A DNA stretch of 64,000 bases from Paraburkholderia rhizosphaerae. Its GTDB lineage: Bacteria > Pseudomonadota > Gammaproteobacteria > Burkholderiales > Burkholderiaceae. How positions within the stretch are numbered: the first letter of the stretch is position 1; each line of letters opens with the position of its first letter. Below, piece by piece: positions 6,969-16,284 of this stretch. The stretch spans positions 1 through 64,000 of the forward strand of contig NZ_SORE01000010.1 in NCBI RefSeq assembly GCF_004366595.1. The letters are read 5' to 3'. Below the pieces are notes generated by a model. The model had not been told where the DNA came from. It did not search any database and was given only the letters and a program-made list of their open reading frames with translations. A program made the position numbers and the translations under genes.

Positions 6969-9218
6969 ATGACATCACGCCGCAATTTTCTAAAAACCGC
7001 GAGTGGCGTCGGCTTTGCCGCTGCCACGCTGGCCAGCTTCCCGCTTAGCATCCGACGCGCGCTGGCGATTCCCGCCAACAACGCCACCGGCACGATCAAA
7101 GACGTCGAGCATGTGATTATCCTGATGCAGGAGAATCGCTCGTTCGACCATTATTTCGGCACGCTCAAGGGCGTGCGCGGCTTCGGCGACCGCTTCACCA
7201 TTCCAATGGCCAACGGCCGCAAGGTCTGGCAGCAGCAACGCAGCAATGGCGCGGTGCTCACCCCGTATCACCTGGACGGCACCGCGAACAATGCGCAGCG
7301 CGCATCGGGCGCCAACCACTCGTGGGTGGATAGCCAGAACGCGTGGGACAGCGGCCGGATGTCGAACTGGCCCACCTACAAGGCCGATGTCTCAATGGGC
7401 TACTTCAAAGAGAAGGAAATCCCGTTCCAGTTCGCGTTGGCCAACGCCTTCACGTTGTGCGATGCGTATCACTGTTCGATGCATACGGGTACCGACGCGA
7501 ACCGCTCGTTCCACATCACCGGCACCAACGGCCCCACCGCCGCCGGCGTGGCGTTCGTCAACAACGAGTGGGATTACATGGATGGTCTTCCGGCGTCGGT
7601 CAATACCGGCTACACGTGGAAGACCTATGCAGAGCGTCTCGAAGAAGCGGGCGTAAGCTGGATCTCGTACCAGAACATGCCGGACGAGTGGGGCGACAAC
7701 ATGCTGGGCGCCTTCCAGCAATTCCGCCGCGCCAATCTCGCCTCGGGCTTCCCCGTGGCCAGTGGCGGATCGCCGGGCGCGCCCTATGCCAATACCGGAC
7801 AGCCGCTGCCTTATCACGCGTACGATGCCGCCGCGGACAACGCCGCGAACCCGCTGTATAAGGGCATCGCGAACACGCTGCCCGGCACCACGCCGGAAAC
7901 CTACCTCGATGCGTTCAAGCGCGATATTCGTGAAGGCAGGCTGCCGCAGGTCAGCTGGATCAATGCGCCGTCCATCTATTGCGAACACCCGGGTCCGTCG
8001 AGTCCGGTTCAGGGCGCGTGGTTCCTGCAGGAGGTTCTGGATGCGCTGACGGCGGTGCCCGAGGTATGGAGCAAAACCGTGCTGCTGGTGAACTTCGACG
8101 AGAACGACGGTTACTTCGACCATATGCCTTCGCCGTCGGCGCCGTCGCGCAATGCTGACCAGTCGCTGGCAGGCAAAAGCACGCTGTCCGATGACGACAT
8201 GCGCTTCGAGTACCATGCGTTTCCGCCGCCGCCGGGCAGCTCCGGTCAGCCGGCGCAGGACGGCCGCGTGTACGGGCCCGGCCCGCGTGTGCCGCTGTAT
8301 GCAATCTCGCCGTGGAGTCGCGGTGGCTGGGTCAATTCGCAGGTGTTCGACCACACGTCGGTGCTGCGCTTTCTTGAAGAGCGCTTTGGCGTGAAGGAGC
8401 CCAACATCAGCCCGTTCCGTCGCGCGGTGTGCGGAGACTTGACCAGCGTGTTCAACTTCAAGACACCGAACAACGAGTCGTTGCCGACGTTGAACGGTCG
8501 CAGCACACGAGCCGAGGCCGACCAGTTGCGCAAGTCGCAGCAGGCGCTGCCCGCTGTGCCGCTGCCGGTCGATATGCAGTTGCCGATCCAGGCAAGCGGT
8601 ACGCGGCCCTCTCGCGCGTTGCCGTATGAGTTGCACACGAGTGCGCGCTGCGCGGCTAACGGCACGGTCGAGTTGTTGTTCTCGAATACCGGTACCCAGG
8701 CGGCGGTGTTTCATGTCTATGACCGTTACAAGCTGAATCGCGTGCCGCGTCGGTATGTGGTCGAAGCCGGGAAGACGCTGAGCGGTAGCTGGAACGCGCA
8801 GCAGGACAACCTCGGCATGTATGACCTCTGGGTGTTAGGCCCGAACGGTTATCACCGGCATTTCAAGGGCAATCTCGGTCGTCTGGCCGACAGCGGGGTT
8901 ACGCCGGAAATTCGTGTCTGCTATGACATCGCTAACGGCGATGTGTATGCCGACCTGATGAATACCGGTAAGGCTCCGTGCACGTTCACGATTACGCCGC
9001 TCGCGTATCGGACGGACGGTCCGTGGCAGGTCAAACTGGCTGGCGCGGGGATGGACACGCAGCATTGGTCACTGGCGTCGTCGGGGCAGTGGTACGACTT
9101 TGCTGTGACCTGCGATAGCGATCCGGCTTTTTACCGCCGATTTGCCGGGCGGGTGGAGACCGGTAAGCACACGGTTAGCGATCCGGCGATGGGGATGAGT
9201 GGCAACGTGCCGGTTTAA
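6969..9218 (+). CDS. plcN: Phosphocholine-type phospholipase C, Tat-exported
   Basis: ATG 6969 begins a twin-arginine signal (SRRNFLKTAS), consistent with folded export through Tat; the mature enzyme starts near residue 35. The catalytic part begins with VEHVIILMQENRSFDHYFGTL, the hallmark of bacterial phospholipase C / acid phosphatase A family enzymes. It also contains FDENDGYFDHMPSPS and GPGPRVPLYAISPWSRGG, which supply the metal and phosphate ligands. Two C-terminal beta domains of the DUF756 type (about residues 535-630 and 640-740) complete the usual ~750-residue length. It hydrolyses phosphatidylcholine or phosphatidylethanolamine outside the cytoplasm. The gene symbol rests on family similarity; whether it is the haemolytic form cannot be told. 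Confidence 0.88.
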   Translation: MTSRRNFLKTASGVGFAAATLASFPLSIRRALAIPANNATGTIKDVEHVIILMQENRSFDHYFGTLKGVRGFGDRFTIPMANGRKVWQQQRSNGAVLTPYHLDGTANNAQRASGANHSWVDSQNAWDSGRMSNWPTYKADVSMGYFKEKEIPFQFALANAFTLCDAYHCSMHTGTDANRSFHITGTNGPTAAGVAFVNNEWDYMDGLPASVNTGYTWKTYAERLEEAGVSWISYQNMPDEWGDNMLGAFQQFRRANLASGFPVASGGSPGAPYANTGQPLPYHAYDAAADNAANPLYKGIANTLPGTTPETYLDAFKRDIREGRLPQVSWINAPSIYCEHPGPSSPVQGAWFLQEVLDALTAVPEVWSKTVLLVNFDENDGYFDHMPSPSAPSRNADQSLAGKSTLSDDDMRFEYHAFPPPPGSSGQPAQDGRVYGPGPRVPLYAISPWSRGGWVNSQVFDHTSVLRFLEERFGVKEPNISPFRRAVCGDLTSVFNFKTPNNESLPTLNGRSTRAEADQLRKSQQALPAVPLPVDMQLPIQASGTRPSRALPYELHTSARCAANGTVELLFSNTGTQAAVFHVYDRYKLNRVPRRYVVEAGKTLSGSWNAQQDNLGMYDLWVLGPNGYHRHFKGNLGRLADSGVTPEIRVCYDIANGDVYADLMNTGKAPCTFTITPLAYRTDGPWQVKLAGAGMDTQHWSLASSGQWYDFAVTCDSDPAFYRRFAGRVETGKHTVSDPAMGMSGNVPV

Positions 9219-9262
9219 ACGTAGGGACGCTTGATTGGGGTCGATCGATCCAGCTGCGGTTA

Positions 9263-9294
9263 AACCAGCGCTCTTGGGGTGAAGGGCGCTGGTT
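9263..9294. terminator. Convergent hairpin between plcN and the KTSC gene
   Basis: AACCAGCGC (9263-9271) pairs perfectly with GCGCTGGTT (9286-9294). It lies between two convergent genes, so it could end transcription from both sides. The T-run is poor, so termination is not certain. Confidence 0.45.
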
Positions 9295-9302
9295 GTAGCG
9301 TG

Positions 9303-9503
9303 CTAGCAGGGGTACTTGTCCCGAATATGGTCGTTGTAATAGCTGCCCTTGGACCGCGCTTCCAGCAACTCACGATAGACATGCTCGGGAACACGACAAA
9401 AGTCGTAGCTGTGCCCCTGTTGAAAAAGGATTCGCATATGCATGCGTTGGGGATCGTAACCGACCGCGCGAATCGCGCTCGACATCACCAGGACCATTTC
9501 CAT
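9303..9503 (-). CDS. KTSC-domain small protein
   Basis: This 66-residue protein starts at ATG 9503 with a strong AAGGAGG upstream. It reads SSAIRAVGYDP, then a beta hairpin MRILFQQGHSYDFCRVP, then YRELLEARSKGSYYNDHIRD. That is the KTSC-domain pattern, where a lysyl-tRNA-synthetase C-terminal-like fold is proposed to bind nucleic acid. The start lies 20 bases after the stop of the ATPase gene on the same strand, so it is probably the last cistron of the amide operon. Its role there is not known. Confidence 0.7.
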   Translation of the reverse strand: MEMVLVMSSAIRAVGYDPQRMHMRILFQQGHSYDFCRVPEHVYRELLEARSKGSYYNDHIRDKYPC

Positions 9504-9523
9504 ACGCGCCTCCTTTTTTCAAC

Positions 9524-11299
9524 TCACTGCACCGCCACGTAATGATCCTCCGCCACCGCATCAAACACGGGCTTCGGCGGCAAATACCCTTCCGGATAAA
9601 CCGGATTTCTCCGCTCGATATCCTTAAGCAAACTTCGAAAATCCCGCTTGAAGTCGACATCGGGAATCGGCACAGCGTCGAGCAATCGACGCGTATAAGG
9701 GTGCTGCGGATGCTTCAGCACGCGATCACGCCTGCCGATCTCAACAATGCGCCCACCGTACATCACGGCAACCCGATGGCACACGCGCTCGATCACCGAC
9801 ATATCATGCGACACGAACACATAGCTGATCTGGTGCTCGCGTTGCAACTGCTCGAAGATCTCCAGCACTTGTGCGCGAATGGACACATCAAGCGCAGCCA
9901 CCGATTCATCCGCGACAATAATCTTCGGGTTCAAGCTCAACGCACGCGCAATACAAATCCGCTGTCTCTGCCCACCTGAAAACTGATGCGGATACCGCTT
10001 CATCACATCCGCGCTCAGCCCAACCTGTTCCAACAGCGCAGCCACCCGTTCAGTCCGTTGCCCCAGCGGCATCTGCTGATGTATCAGCAGCGGCTCACCG
10101 ACCAGATCAAGCACTGTCTTCCTAGGATTCAGCGACGCATACGGGTCTTGAAAAATCATCTGCACATCCCGCCGCGCCTCCTGCAACGCTGCACGGTCGC
10201 ACCCGTTCAACTCGCGCCCAAACAGCTGAATACTTCCTTCATAGGGCACCATGTTGATCAGTGCCTTACCAGTCGTCGACTTCCCGCACCCACTTTCCCC
10301 GACCAGCCCGAGCGTCTCACCGCGCCGCAATTCAAAGCTGACGTCTTCTACCGCATGCAGATACTGCTGCGCGCCCCAACCTTCCTTGCGCATCGGAAAG
10401 CGCACCGCGAGGTGTTCAACGCGCAACACCACCGGCTCTTCAGCACGCGACTCCGGCGCCGGCTGCGTCCCCGGCATCGGCACAGCCGCCAGCAGCGCCT
10501 TCGTATAGTCATGCTTCGGCTCCCGAAACAACTTCCGTGCCGTTGCAATCTCCCGAAGCTCACCCTGTTGCATGATCGCAATCTCATCGGCCATTTCCGC
10601 GACGACGCCCATGTCATGGGTGATCATCACCATCGCGGTCCCGAATTCACGCTGCAACTCCCGCATCAACTCAAGAATCTGCGCTTGCACGGTGACATCA
10701 AGCGCCGTAGTCGGCTCATCAGCGATCAACACCCTTGGCTTGCACAGCATCGCCATCGCGATCATCACCCGCTGCCGCATCCCGCCAGATAGTTCATGCG
10801 GATACTGATCCAACCGCCTCGCCGCCTCCGTCATATGCACCGCCTCAAGCATCGCCAGACTCGCCGCGCGCGCCGCACGCTTATCCGCATGCTCATGCCG
10901 CCGCAGCGTCTCCGCGAGTTGCTGCCCCACCGTCATCAGCGGGTTGAGCGACGTCATCGGCTCCTGGAAGATCATCGCGATCTGCTTGCCGCGTATCGCT
11001 TCCATCTGTGACTGCTTCAGGGTCGTGAGGTCGCTGCCGCCGAAGCGGACCACGCCGGCCGCGACGCGCGCCGCGCGAGGCAGCAGCCCCATGATCGCGA
11101 GCGACGTGATCGACTTGCCGCTCCCCGATTCGCCCGCGATGCAAAGCGTCTTGCCCGCTTCGACGGCAAAGCTGATATCGCGCACGAGGTAGCGGCTCGC
11201 CGCCCCCGTGCCCACTTCGACGGTCAACCGCTCGACCTTCAACGCGGCCTCTGGCGCCACCTGTTCCACATCTGTCAGCGCGGACATCGACGCCCTCAT
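9524..11299 (-). CDS. Duplicated peptide/amide ABC transporter ATPase (GsiA-like)
   Basis: The protein has 591 residues and two complete ATPase domains. The first has Walker A GESGSGKS, signature LSGGMRQR and Walker B VLIADEPTTALDV. The second has GESGCGKS, FSGGQRQR and IIVADESVAALDV. Each is followed by the oligopeptide-type C-terminal extension (NPVYPEGY near the end). Two domains in one chain replace the separate DppD and DppF subunits. The start at ATG 11299 overlaps the formamidase stop (ATGA); ATG 11287 is an alternative. It powers uptake by the two permeases and binding protein encoded upstream in the same operon. Confidence 0.92.
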   Translation of the reverse strand: MRASMSALTDVEQVAPEAALKVERLTVEVGTGAASRYLVRDISFAVEAGKTLCIAGESGSGKSITSLAIMGLLPRAARVAAGVVRFGGSDLTTLKQSQMEAIRGKQIAMIFQEPMTSLNPLMTVGQQLAETLRRHEHADKRAARAASLAMLEAVHMTEAARRLDQYPHELSGGMRQRVMIAMAMLCKPRVLIADEPTTALDVTVQAQILELMRELQREFGTAMVMITHDMGVVAEMADEIAIMQQGELREIATARKLFREPKHDYTKALLAAVPMPGTQPAPESRAEEPVVLRVEHLAVRFPMRKEGWGAQQYLHAVEDVSFELRRGETLGLVGESGCGKSTTGKALINMVPYEGSIQLFGRELNGCDRAALQEARRDVQMIFQDPYASLNPRKTVLDLVGEPLLIHQQMPLGQRTERVAALLEQVGLSADVMKRYPHQFSGGQRQRICIARALSLNPKIIVADESVAALDVSIRAQVLEIFEQLQREHQISYVFVSHDMSVIERVCHRVAVMYGGRIVEIGRRDRVLKHPQHPYTRRLLDAVPIPDVDFKRDFRSLLKDIERRNPVYPEGYLPPKPVFDAVAEDHYVAVQ

Positions 11300-12243
11300 G
11301 CAAATACAATCTTCGGGAAGTAGAACGACACCACCCAGTTCGGCGCGTCCACAATTTCGCTGATCCGCAGATCGCCGCACACCGAACACAGCATGTACGC
11401 GTCCTCCGCCGGCATCTGATGCGTCGCGCAAAGCCAGTCAACGGTACGGCTCACGGCGTCACGCGCGGCCTGCATCAGATCGTTGCCGATGCCGGTGCAC
11501 ACTTCGTAGCCCATTCCGTCAAGATGCCGTGTCACCGGCCCCGGCGTGCTGAAGCGCGGTGTCGCGAGCTTTTCGTTCTTGATCAGATCGAGTTTGAGCG
11601 TCACGCTCATCGCGCTTTCGATGGCGGTCCCGCACACTTCCCCATCGCCCTGCGCCGCATGCGTATCGCCAATCGAAAACAGCGCGCCTTCCACTTCCAC
11701 CGGCAAATACAGCACCGTGCCCGCCGCGAGATCGCGTATGTCGAGGTTGCCGCCTACGCGCCGCGGTGGCACCACCGAATGCCGTCCCGCTTCCGCGGGC
11801 GCGACACCGATCGTCCCCGCAAACGGCTTGAGCGGCACCCTCGCGTACTCGCCGAACGCCGCCGGCGTGAGCGCGGCGCTGTCGTACTGCCACAGTTGCA
11901 GCGCGGGTTCGGTGAACTGGTCGGCTAGCAGGCCGAAGCCCGGGATGTTCGCAGTCCAGCCGAAGCCGCTCGGCTTGAAGCTGTCGATCGTCACCTTCAG
12001 CACGTCGCCCGGTTGCGCGCCCTCCACATAAACCGGGCCGCTGACCGGATTGATCTTGTCGAACGGCATCGCGCTCACATCGGCGGCTACCGAATCGTGC
12101 TTGAAATAGCCGTTGCTCGAATCGTGGCAGTCGAATTCGAGCCAGTCACCCGGTGTGGCTCGCAGCACCGGCGCGATGCTGTTGTCCCAGCCGAAATGGT
12201 GCTGCAACGCGTGAATCGTGCGGATATCGCATTGCTTGCACAT
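11296..12243 (-). CDS. Formamidase/acetamidase (FmdA_AmdA family)
   Basis: The 315-residue enzyme begins at ATG 12243 (MCKQCDIRTIHALQ), overlapping the preceding stop as TGATG. Family features include FDCHDSSNGYFKHDS, NPVSGPVYVEGAQPGD, the Gly-rich region GGNLDIRDL with LYLPVEVEGALFSIGDTHA, and DAYMLCSVCGDLRISEIV near the C-terminus. FmdA_AmdA enzymes hydrolyse formamide or acetamide to ammonia and the acid. Being embedded between ABC transporter genes and controlled by AmiC/AmiR-like proteins, it probably releases ammonia from an imported amide. Exact substrate preference cannot be read from sequence. Confidence 0.9.
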   Translation of the reverse strand: MCKQCDIRTIHALQHHFGWDNSIAPVLRATPGDWLEFDCHDSSNGYFKHDSVAADVSAMPFDKINPVSGPVYVEGAQPGDVLKVTIDSFKPSGFGWTANIPGFGLLADQFTEPALQLWQYDSAALTPAAFGEYARVPLKPFAGTIGVAPAEAGRHSVVPPRRVGGNLDIRDLAAGTVLYLPVEVEGALFSIGDTHAAQGDGEVCGTAIESAMSVTLKLDLIKNEKLATPRFSTPGPVTRHLDGMGYEVCTGIGNDLMQAARDAVSRTVDWLCATHQMPAEDAYMLCSVCGDLRISEIVDAPNWVVSFYFPKIVFA

Positions 12244-13859
12244 CACTTCACCCAGATGTTTTCGTAGTTGACCGGATAGTGAACCGGGTCCGTGTACAGC
12301 GCGTCCGCGCCGCCCATCCGCGGCGAGCGCACCGTGATGCGCGCTTCGTTGAACACCGGTACCCACGGCGCGTCGGCCATCACCTGACGGTAGATGCCGG
12401 TCCATTTCGCGGCGCGCTCGGCCGCCTGATCGGGCTTCACGAGCGAGTCGGCCTGGGTGGCCGCGGTATCGAGTGCCTTGTTGCAATAGAGCGCCCAGTT
12501 CCAGCCGCCGGGCGTCGCGCTCGAGCAGCTCAGGATCGGGCCGTAGAAGTCGGACGGATCCGGAAAGTCGGCAAGCCACCCCATGCCGCCCGACCAGATC
12601 ATCGGCGCCTTGTCGCGCGTGCCGCCCGCCGCGATGATGTTGCTCTGCTCGAGCGACTTGATCTCCACCTTGATGCCGACTTGCGCGAGGTCCTGCTGGA
12701 TCGCCTGGGCGATGCGCGGCTGCGGATCAGTGTTCATCACGTACAGCTCCGTGTTGAAGCCCTTCGCGTAGCCGGCCTCGGCCAACAGTTTCTTCGCGCC
12801 GGCCGGATCGTACGAATAGCCCTTGAATGCAGGGTCGAACGCGGTCATGCCCGGCGGCAGAATCTGATTCGCGACCTTGGCGCGGCCGTTGATGATGCGA
12901 ATCACGTGGTCCTTGTTGATCGCCATGTTCACCGCCTGGCGAACCTTCAGGTTGTCGAACGGCGGCAGCGTCGTCTTCAGCGTCAGGTAGCTCGTCTCCA
13001 GTTGCGAGCCGACGACCAGCAGGCCCTTGTAGCGCGGATCGGCGCGGAATTGCAGGTATTGCGCGGGCGGCACACCGTCGCCGGCAATATCCACTTCGCC
13101 GCGCTCGAGGCGCAGCAACGCGACCGACGGGTCCTGGCCAATCTGGAACGTCATCCCGTCGACGCGCGGAAGGCCCTTCTGGAAGTAGTTCGGGTTCTTC
13201 TTGAACACGATCTCGTGCCCGAGCTGCCAGCTCGCGAGGCTGAACGCGCCGCTGCCCACCGGATGATGGCCGAAGTCGCCCTTCGCCTGTTCGACCGCTT
13301 CCTTCGGCACCACCGACGCGAAGTTCAGCGCCAGCACTTGCAGGAACGTCGCGTCAGGGCGTGTCAGCGTGAGCTGCACCGTGTAGTCGTCGAGTGCTTT
13401 CACGCCGGCAAGGTTCGTCGTCTTGCCGTCCGCGACCTCCTGGTAGCCTTTGATCGACGCGAAGAAGCTCGCACCGGGGCTCTGCGTCTTCGGATTGACC
13501 GTGCGCTCCAGCGAATATTTGACGTCGCTGGCCTTCATTTCGCGGCCGTTCGTGAACTGCACGCCGTGGCGCAGCTTGAACGTATAGACCGTGCCGTCGG
13601 GCGACACCGTATAGCTCTCGGCCAGCGACGGCACGAGGTCCGTCGTGCCCGGCTTGTAATCCATCAGGCGGTCGAACACGCTCTTGATCAGCGACCAGTT
13701 TTGCCAGTCGTAGCCGATCGCGGGATCGAGCGTGCTCACGTCGTTCTGGTACGTGATCGTGATCGTGCCGCCGTTTTTAGGCGTATCGGCGGCGCACGCG
13801 AAACCGGCATGCAGTGCGACGAGCGCCGCGACGGTCTGGGACAAAAGCAGCTTTTTCAT
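12243..13859 (-). CDS. ABC transporter substrate-binding protein, peptide/opine family (SBP family 5)
   Basis: The start at ATG 13859 gives a clean signal peptide (MKKLLLSQTVAALVALHAGF, cleaved before ADTPKNGG) and 538 residues, the family's usual size; AAGAAGG lies upstream. Typical features are GGTITITYQNDVSTLDPAIG at the mature N-terminus, LAESYTVSPDGTVYTFKLR, and NGREMKASDVKYSLERT. DppA/OppA relatives bind peptides, but members also carry nickel, sugars or other small polar ligands. In this operon the ligand is probably an amide or an amide-releasing compound. It is periplasmic. Confidence 0.9.
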   Translation of the reverse strand: MKKLLLSQTVAALVALHAGFACAADTPKNGGTITITYQNDVSTLDPAIGYDWQNWSLIKSVFDRLMDYKPGTTDLVPSLAESYTVSPDGTVYTFKLRHGVQFTNGREMKASDVKYSLERTVNPKTQSPGASFFASIKGYQEVADGKTTNLAGVKALDDYTVQLTLTRPDATFLQVLALNFASVVPKEAVEQAKGDFGHHPVGSGAFSLASWQLGHEIVFKKNPNYFQKGLPRVDGMTFQIGQDPSVALLRLERGEVDIAGDGVPPAQYLQFRADPRYKGLLVVGSQLETSYLTLKTTLPPFDNLKVRQAVNMAINKDHVIRIINGRAKVANQILPPGMTAFDPAFKGYSYDPAGAKKLLAEAGYAKGFNTELYVMNTDPQPRIAQAIQQDLAQVGIKVEIKSLEQSNIIAAGGTRDKAPMIWSGGMGWLADFPDPSDFYGPILSCSSATPGGWNWALYCNKALDTAATQADSLVKPDQAAERAAKWTGIYRQVMADAPWVPVFNEARITVRSPRMGGADALYTDPVHYPVNYENIWVK

Positions 13860-13915
13860 GGGACGAGCCTTCTTGTTGTCGATGGATTGGACTGCGCGTA
13901 GTGACAGTGACAGGG

Positions 13916-14842
13916 TTAGCGATGCGAGAGCTTGATGCGTGGATCGATATACGGAATCACGAGATCGGCGGCGAAGTTGCCGAGCAGCACCGCGATCGCG
14001 GACAGCGTCGTCATGCCGACGATGATCGGCGTGTCGACTTGCTGGATTGCCTGCCAGGTGAGCTGACCGACGCCCGGCCAGCCGAACACCGACTCGACGA
14101 CGACCAGACCGCCCATGAAATAGCCGATGTCCATGCCGATCATCGGCACGATGGGGAGTACCGCGTTGGGCAGCACATGGCGCATGATCACGCGCCAGCG
14201 CGTGAGGCCCTTCGCGCGCGCGGTGCGGATGAAGTCCTGATGCAACACTTCGATCATCGACGAACGCATCATCCGCGAGTACCAGCCACTGCCGAGCACG
14301 CCGAGCGTGAGCGCGGGCAGTACAAGATGCGCTGCGCCGCCATAGCCACCGATCGGAAACCACTCGAGCCGGATCGCGAACAGATAGAGCACGAGCAGCG
14401 CGGCGATAAACTGCGGCGCCGATACGCCGACAAACGCGAACATCATCGTCGCGCGGTCGACTGAGGTGCCGCGTCTGAGCGCGGAGATCATGCCGATCGT
14501 CACGCCGAGCGCGATCTCACAGGCGATGCCCCAGAACATCAGCTGCAGCGACGGCCACAGGCGCGACAGCACAAGCGCGCTGACATCGGTGCGTTGCACA
14601 TACGAGTGCCCGAGGTCGCCGTGCAGCAGCCGCACGACGTAATGCACGTATTGCAGCCAGAACGGTTCGTCGAGTCCGAGTTGATGCCGGATGCTCGCGA
14701 GCATGCCGGGTGTCGCGTTGCGGCCGGCAATCTGCTGCACCGGGTCGGCGGGCAGCAGGTAGAGCAGCGCGTAGGTGATGAACGTGATGCCCAGCAGGAT
14801 CGCCAGCGCGTGCGCGAGGCGACGGATCAGAAAGCGCGCCAT
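13916..14842 (-). CDS. ABC transporter permease, DppB-like
   Basis: This 308-residue inner-membrane protein has the DppB/OppB layout: a first helix (ALAILLGITFITYALLYLLPADPV), a periplasmic loop, and five more helices. The EAA loop (FIRTARAKGLTRWRVIMRHVLPNA) contacts the ATPase. The stop of the upstream permease gene abuts this ATG directly, so the two are made together and form the heterodimeric channel. The binding-protein gene follows after 56 bases, enough for its own ribosome-binding site. Confidence 0.92.
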   Translation of the reverse strand: MARFLIRRLAHALAILLGITFITYALLYLLPADPVQQIAGRNATPGMLASIRHQLGLDEPFWLQYVHYVVRLLHGDLGHSYVQRTDVSALVLSRLWPSLQLMFWGIACEIALGVTIGMISALRRGTSVDRATMMFAFVGVSAPQFIAALLVLYLFAIRLEWFPIGGYGGAAHLVLPALTLGVLGSGWYSRMMRSSMIEVLHQDFIRTARAKGLTRWRVIMRHVLPNAVLPIVPMIGMDIGYFMGGLVVVESVFGWPGVGQLTWQAIQQVDTPIIVGMTTLSAIAVLLGNFAADLVIPYIDPRIKLSHR

Positions 14843-15691
14843 TTAGTGGGCCTCCTTCAGCGTGGGATCGAGCTCATCGCGCAACGCGTCGCCGAGCAGA
14901 TTGAACGACAGCGACAGCAGCACGATGCCGAGGCCCGGGAACATCACAAGCCAGGGCGCGGTGCTGAAATAGGTCTGGCTTTCGAAGATGATGTTTCCCC
15001 AACTGGGCATCGGCGGTTGCACGCCGACGCCGAGATAGGACAGCGTGGCTTCGAGCAGCACCGTCGTTGAAATGCCGAGCGTCGCCCACACGAGGATCGT
15101 CGGCACCAGATGCGGCAACAGGTGCGAGAACAGAATGCGCATCGGGCCGGCACCGAGTGCACGCTCGACCACGATGAACTCGCGTGCGCTCAGCGACAGC
15201 GTTTCCGTATAGATCACGCGCGCAATCTGCACCCAGTTCACCATCGCGATCACGAGTGCGACGATCCAGATGCCGGGCCGGAACACCGCGGCTAACGTGA
15301 TCGCGAGCAGCAAAGCGGGAAAGGCCATCATCAGATCGGCGAAGCGCATCAGCAGCGAGCCGAACCAGCCGCGCGCGAATCCGGAGATAAGTCCGACCAG
15401 CGTGCCGACCAGCACCGCCATGCCGTTTGCCACGACGCCGATCAGCAGCGACGTACGCGCGCCGTAAATCAGGCGCGAAAAGAGGTCGCGTCCGAGCAGA
15501 TCGGTGCCCAGCCAGTACGTGTGGTCGGGCGGCAGCGGCGCGCCTTCGACGGTGAGGCCGTCGGGCAGTTGCAGCATCGGATCGAACCGCGCGATCCAAG
15601 GCGCGAAAACCGCGACTCCGACGAGCACGACGATAAACGCCAGCGAAAGACACGCGGACGGACGGCGCAGAATGCGCAGCAGAAGGTTCAT
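14843..15691 (-). CDS. ABC transporter permease, DppC-like
   Basis: This is a 282-residue DppC/OppC-type permease. It has an N-terminal helix (LSLAFIVVLVGVAVFAPWIA), the LGTDLLGRDLFSRLIYGARTSL segment typical of DppC, and an EAA loop (REFIVVERALGAGPMRILFSHLLPH). The C-terminus is cytoplasmic (LGDALRDELDPTLK). The start overlaps the AmiR-like stop by four bases. It pairs with the DppB-like subunit to form the membrane channel of the amide-operon importer. Confidence 0.92.
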   Translation of the reverse strand: MNLLLRILRRPSACLSLAFIVVLVGVAVFAPWIARFDPMLQLPDGLTVEGAPLPPDHTYWLGTDLLGRDLFSRLIYGARTSLLIGVVANGMAVLVGTLVGLISGFARGWFGSLLMRFADLMMAFPALLLAITLAAVFRPGIWIVALVIAMVNWVQIARVIYTETLSLSAREFIVVERALGAGPMRILFSHLLPHLVPTILVWATLGISTTVLLEATLSYLGVGVQPPMPSWGNIIFESQTYFSTAPWLVMFPGLGIVLLSLSFNLLGDALRDELDPTLKEAH

Positions 15692-16284
15692 GAAGAGGCT
15701 CGACGTGACGCGGCGGTTTGGCGAAGCACTTCGTCGCTAACTTCGACGAGGCTCCGGTGCGTGGCCATCGCGCGGGAACGTAGCCGCTCATAGGCTTCGT
15801 CTTCGCTGAGATCCAGTTCCACGATCAGGCGGGCAATTGCCTGCGCGACGAGCGGGTAGCTTTCGAGCTTCTTCTGTAGCGACGCGTTGCGTGCATTCAA
15901 TGCGCCGATCTGGTGACTGAGCGCGAACGCCATCATTAATGCGGTATAGACGGTGCCTTGCGTGATCGGCTGATGCAGCATCGCGGTGGCGCCGAGCGCG
16001 ACGCCGCGCTGGATCTGCGACAGCGTTTCCTGGCGCGTGAGCGCGCAGATCGGCATCCCGCGCGCACGCAATTGCTCGACGACGTCCGGGCTGTTGAACG
16101 TATCGAGCTCGACGATCGCGGCAAAGCAATCGTCGAGTGGCGTCATCGCGTTGTCGCGCACGACAAGCCAGCGGATGCCGAGCCGCTGAAGGCTCTTTTC
16201 GAGGCTCGCCTGATGTCGCTCGCTGCAATCGATCAGCGCGACGCGTTGATCGCGCAGGTCGGGGGCGGTAGTGGTCGGATTCAC
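15688..16284 (-). CDS. amiR: AmiR/NasR-type ANTAR transcription antiterminator
   Basis: The protein has 198 residues in the AmiR layout. A pseudo-receiver domain (residues ~13-120: RVALIDCSERHQ...) lacks the usual phosphoacceptor cluster. A coiled-coil linker (ALNARNASLQKKLESY) follows, then a C-terminal ANTAR domain (AQAIARLIVELDLSEDEAYERLR). ANTAR domains bind paired RNA hairpins and prevent formation of a terminator. In the Pseudomonas amidase operon AmiR is held inactive by AmiC until an amide binds. Here the gene lies directly after the amiC-like gene with overlapping codons, and the leader upstream has a matching terminator. Confidence 0.9.
   Translation of the reverse strand: MNPTTTAPDLRDQRVALIDCSERHQASLEKSLQRLGIRWLVVRDNAMTPLDDCFAAIVELDTFNSPDVVEQLRARGMPICALTRQETLSQIQRGVALGATAMLHQPITQGTVYTALMMAFALSHQIGALNARNASLQKKLESYPLVAQAIARLIVELDLSEDEAYERLRSRAMATHRSLVEVSDEVLRQTAASRRASS

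Noticed and set aside
7392..8714. Long open frame (440 codons) on the minus strand opposite phospholipase C
   Set aside because: Arg/His-rich product with no domain; it mirrors the codon bias of the true gene on the other strand.
12153..13901. Long open frame (582 codons) on the plus strand opposite the binding-protein gene
   Set aside because: Arg-rich, unrecognisable, antisense to a complete family 5 binding protein; an artefact of high GC.
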